Assembly (NCBI GenBank): GCA_027068085.1
Contig: JAMOUQ010000026.1
Coordinates: 1 to 35,000, forward strand
DNA: 35,000 bases
Reading direction: 5' to 3'
DNA from: Desulfobacteraceae bacterium
GTDB lineage: Bacteria; Desulfobacterota; Desulfobacteria; Desulfobacterales; Desulfosarcinaceae
The notes below the pieces were generated by a model that searched no databases, was not told the DNA's origin, and saw nothing but the letters and a program-made list of their open reading frames with translations. Of this stretch, positions 33,865 through 35,000 are shown piece after piece; position 1 is the first letter of the stretch, and the number at the start of each line of letters is the position of its first letter. A program made the position numbers and the translations under genes.

Positions 33865-34824
33865 ATGAAAGCATTGGCGAAAATTTTTGGGACGGCATCG
33901 CCGATCATCCTGGTTTTGCTGCTATGCCCTATGCATGCATCCAATGCGGAAACCCTCAGGGTGGGAACCTGGAAGACGGCCCAGACCATCCAACCTTTTT
34001 TTTACCAGCAATATATCCCGGACACAAAATGCAAAGTGTTTGCTTTCACCAATCCGGCCGATCAGAAGACTTCCCTTTTGGCAGGCAGCCTCGATATGTG
34101 CGGCACGACCCTGGCCCATGCGATTTACTCGGCCTCCATCGGACAGCCGGTGGTCATCGTTGCGGCCCTGTGCAACAAATGCTCGGCCCTGGTGGTGAAA
34201 AAGGATGGGCCGGTCAAGAAGATCCCGGACCTCAAAGGGAAAACGATCGGCTACGTTCCCGGCACCATGCATGAAATCCTTTTACGGGAGGTCCTTACTC
34301 GCAACGGGCTTTTCCCGGGAAAAGACGTCCGCCTGACACGGGTGGATTTTTTCGACATGGCAATAGCCTTGGCAGGCGGAAGCATCGACGCCTTTCTTTC
34401 AGGCGAACCTTTTCCCACCCTGGCAGTCAGCCAGGGTTACGGAAAAATCCTTGCCTATCCTTATTACGACGACACCATCGGAACGATAAATGCCGGCATG
34501 CTGGTAACCCGCAGGATGATCGAACAACGGCCCGAAGTGGTCAAAAAGCTGGTCTGGGCCCATGCCAAAGCGACTGTTTTCCTTAAAAAGAACCAGGAAT
34601 TATGGCTGCGCAGGGCTTCTTCCTTCGGCACGGCCCTGCCGGTTCTGAAAAAGGCCGCTGCCAACATGGAGCTTGCCTGGAAGATCGACCGTGCTTTTAT
34701 CTCCAGGGCAAAAGCCCTGGGCGCCAGGATGCAGGCCCTGAAGGTGATTGACCGGCAGCCTGATTACGACCGGCTTTTCGATCTTTCCTTTGTCGAGGAA
34801 ACAAGCAAGGAAGTTGCTCCCTGA
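33865..34824 (+). CDS. ABC transporter substrate-binding protein, SsuA/TauA/NMT1 family
   Basis: A 319-residue periplasmic binding protein with a signal peptide (Leu/Val-rich core, cleavage near Ser-Asn-Ala-Glu). Family marks are LRVGTWKTAQTIQPFF, the TNPADQKTSLLAGSLDMCGTTLAHAI segment, IPDLKGKTIGYVPGTMHEILLREVL and GGSIDAFLSGEPFPTLAVSQGYG. The family binds sulfonates, taurine, nitrate/bicarbonate or thiamine precursors. CNKCSALVVKK is an unusual cysteine pair in the hinge region. It lies 77 bases after the radical SAM gene and 48 bases before the permease gene. Ligand not predictable from sequence. Confidence 0.87.
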   Translation: MKALAKIFGTASPIILVLLLCPMHASNAETLRVGTWKTAQTIQPFFYQQYIPDTKCKVFAFTNPADQKTSLLAGSLDMCGTTLAHAIYSASIGQPVVIVAALCNKCSALVVKKDGPVKKIPDLKGKTIGYVPGTMHEILLREVLTRNGLFPGKDVRLTRVDFFDMAIALAGGSIDAFLSGEPFPTLAVSQGYGKILAYPYYDDTIGTINAGMLVTRRMIEQRPEVVKKLVWAHAKATVFLKKNQELWLRRASSFGTALPVLKKAAANMELAWKIDRAFISRAKALGARMQALKVIDRQPDYDRLFDLSFVEETSKEVAP

Positions 34825-34872
34825 CAACCGTCAGGCGGCAACGATTGAACCAGCGGATTGTCAACCGGCCAA

Positions 34873-35000
34873 ATGTTAGGAAAGCAATGCATATCATTGA
34901 TTATCCCGGCGACAGTACTGGGCGTGTGGACTGTTGTCGGCACTGTTGGGATTGCCCCTGCCTACCTTCTGCCTTCCCCGGTGGCAATCGTAAAAAGCGC
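34873..35000 (+). CDS. ABC transporter permease, SsuC/TauC-like (partial, runs off the window)
   Basis: ATG 34873 opens a frame to the window end, giving 42 residues. They form one hydrophobic helix (LIIPATVLGVWTVVGTVG) followed by IAPAYLLPSPVAIVKS, the family's periplasmic L-P-S-P segment in SsuC/TauC/NrtB-type permeases. A second frame starting at ATG 34887 gives cysteine-rich sequence with no helix and is rejected. No strong ribosome site precedes it. It follows its binding protein, as expected. Confidence 0.8.
   Translation, partial: MLGKQCISLIIPATVLGVWTVVGTVGIAPAYLLPSPVAIVKS

Overview
The window looks like a chromosomal piece from a strictly anaerobic, G+C-rich deltaproteobacterium (Desulfobacterota), probably a sulfate reducer or close relative. 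The signs are a tungsten-type aldehyde:ferredoxin oxidoreductase, heterodisulfide-reductase/Qmo-like flavo-iron-sulfur proteins, an acetogen-type MetV/MetF pair, a signal-peptide-bearing CbiK cobaltochelatase under a cobalamin riboswitch, a hemerythrin-tailed chemoreceptor, a TRAP transporter and a sigma-54 activator. This placement rests on gene content only. No rRNA, tRNA, CRISPR array, insertion sequence or phage gene was seen.

Region 1 (1-13.6 kb, + strand) is an uptake and catabolism block. After the last codons of an mgtE gene come a GntR/FCD regulator and a complete Dpp/Opp-type ABC transporter (binding protein, two permeases, two ATPases). They are followed by an outer-membrane barrel protein, a small NTF2-like lipoprotein, a nitrilase-superfamily amidohydrolase, a class III (GabT-like) aminotransferase, an aldehyde ferredoxin oxidoreductase and a secreted alpha/beta hydrolase. 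The enzymes fit a route in which an imported amide is hydrolysed to an omega-amino acid, transaminated to a semialdehyde and oxidised with ferredoxin as acceptor. The substrate is unknown.

Region 2 (13.6-22 kb, + strand) is more mixed. It holds a large exported protein with one intact and one degenerate glutamine-amidotransferase-like domain, a chemoreceptor with a C-terminal hemerythrin domain behind a sigma-28-like promoter, the riboswitch-cbiK unit, and a TRAP dctQM pair with no binding protein beside it. Two related ~85-90 nt elements, before gabT and in the gap before the chemoreceptor, share sequence and an outer stem with one compensatory base-pair change. They are candidates for an undescribed cis-RNA or small-RNA family.

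Region 3 (22-31.2 kb, - strand) is the most interesting part: an eleven-gene cluster read from a sigma-54-type promoter near 31.18 kb. In transcription order it encodes a TusA-like protein without the active cysteine, TusA, an MvhD-type iron-sulfur protein, two HdrA/Qmo-like flavoproteins, a small basic protein, a QmoC-like membrane protein (HdrC ferredoxin fused to a b-type cytochrome domain), a DsrE-like protein, an unrecognised cysteine-rich protein, MetV and MetF. HdrB (CCG domains) is absent. I infer a membrane-bound module linking methylene-/methyl-tetrahydrofolate interconversion to the quinone pool, with sulfur-relay proteins attached.

Region 4 (31.3-35 kb, + strand) starts with the divergent sigma-54 activator, whose PAS domain is cysteine-rich and which probably controls region 3. 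It continues with a BioB/HydE-like radical SAM protein, a SsuA/NMT1-type binding protein and the start of its ABC permease.
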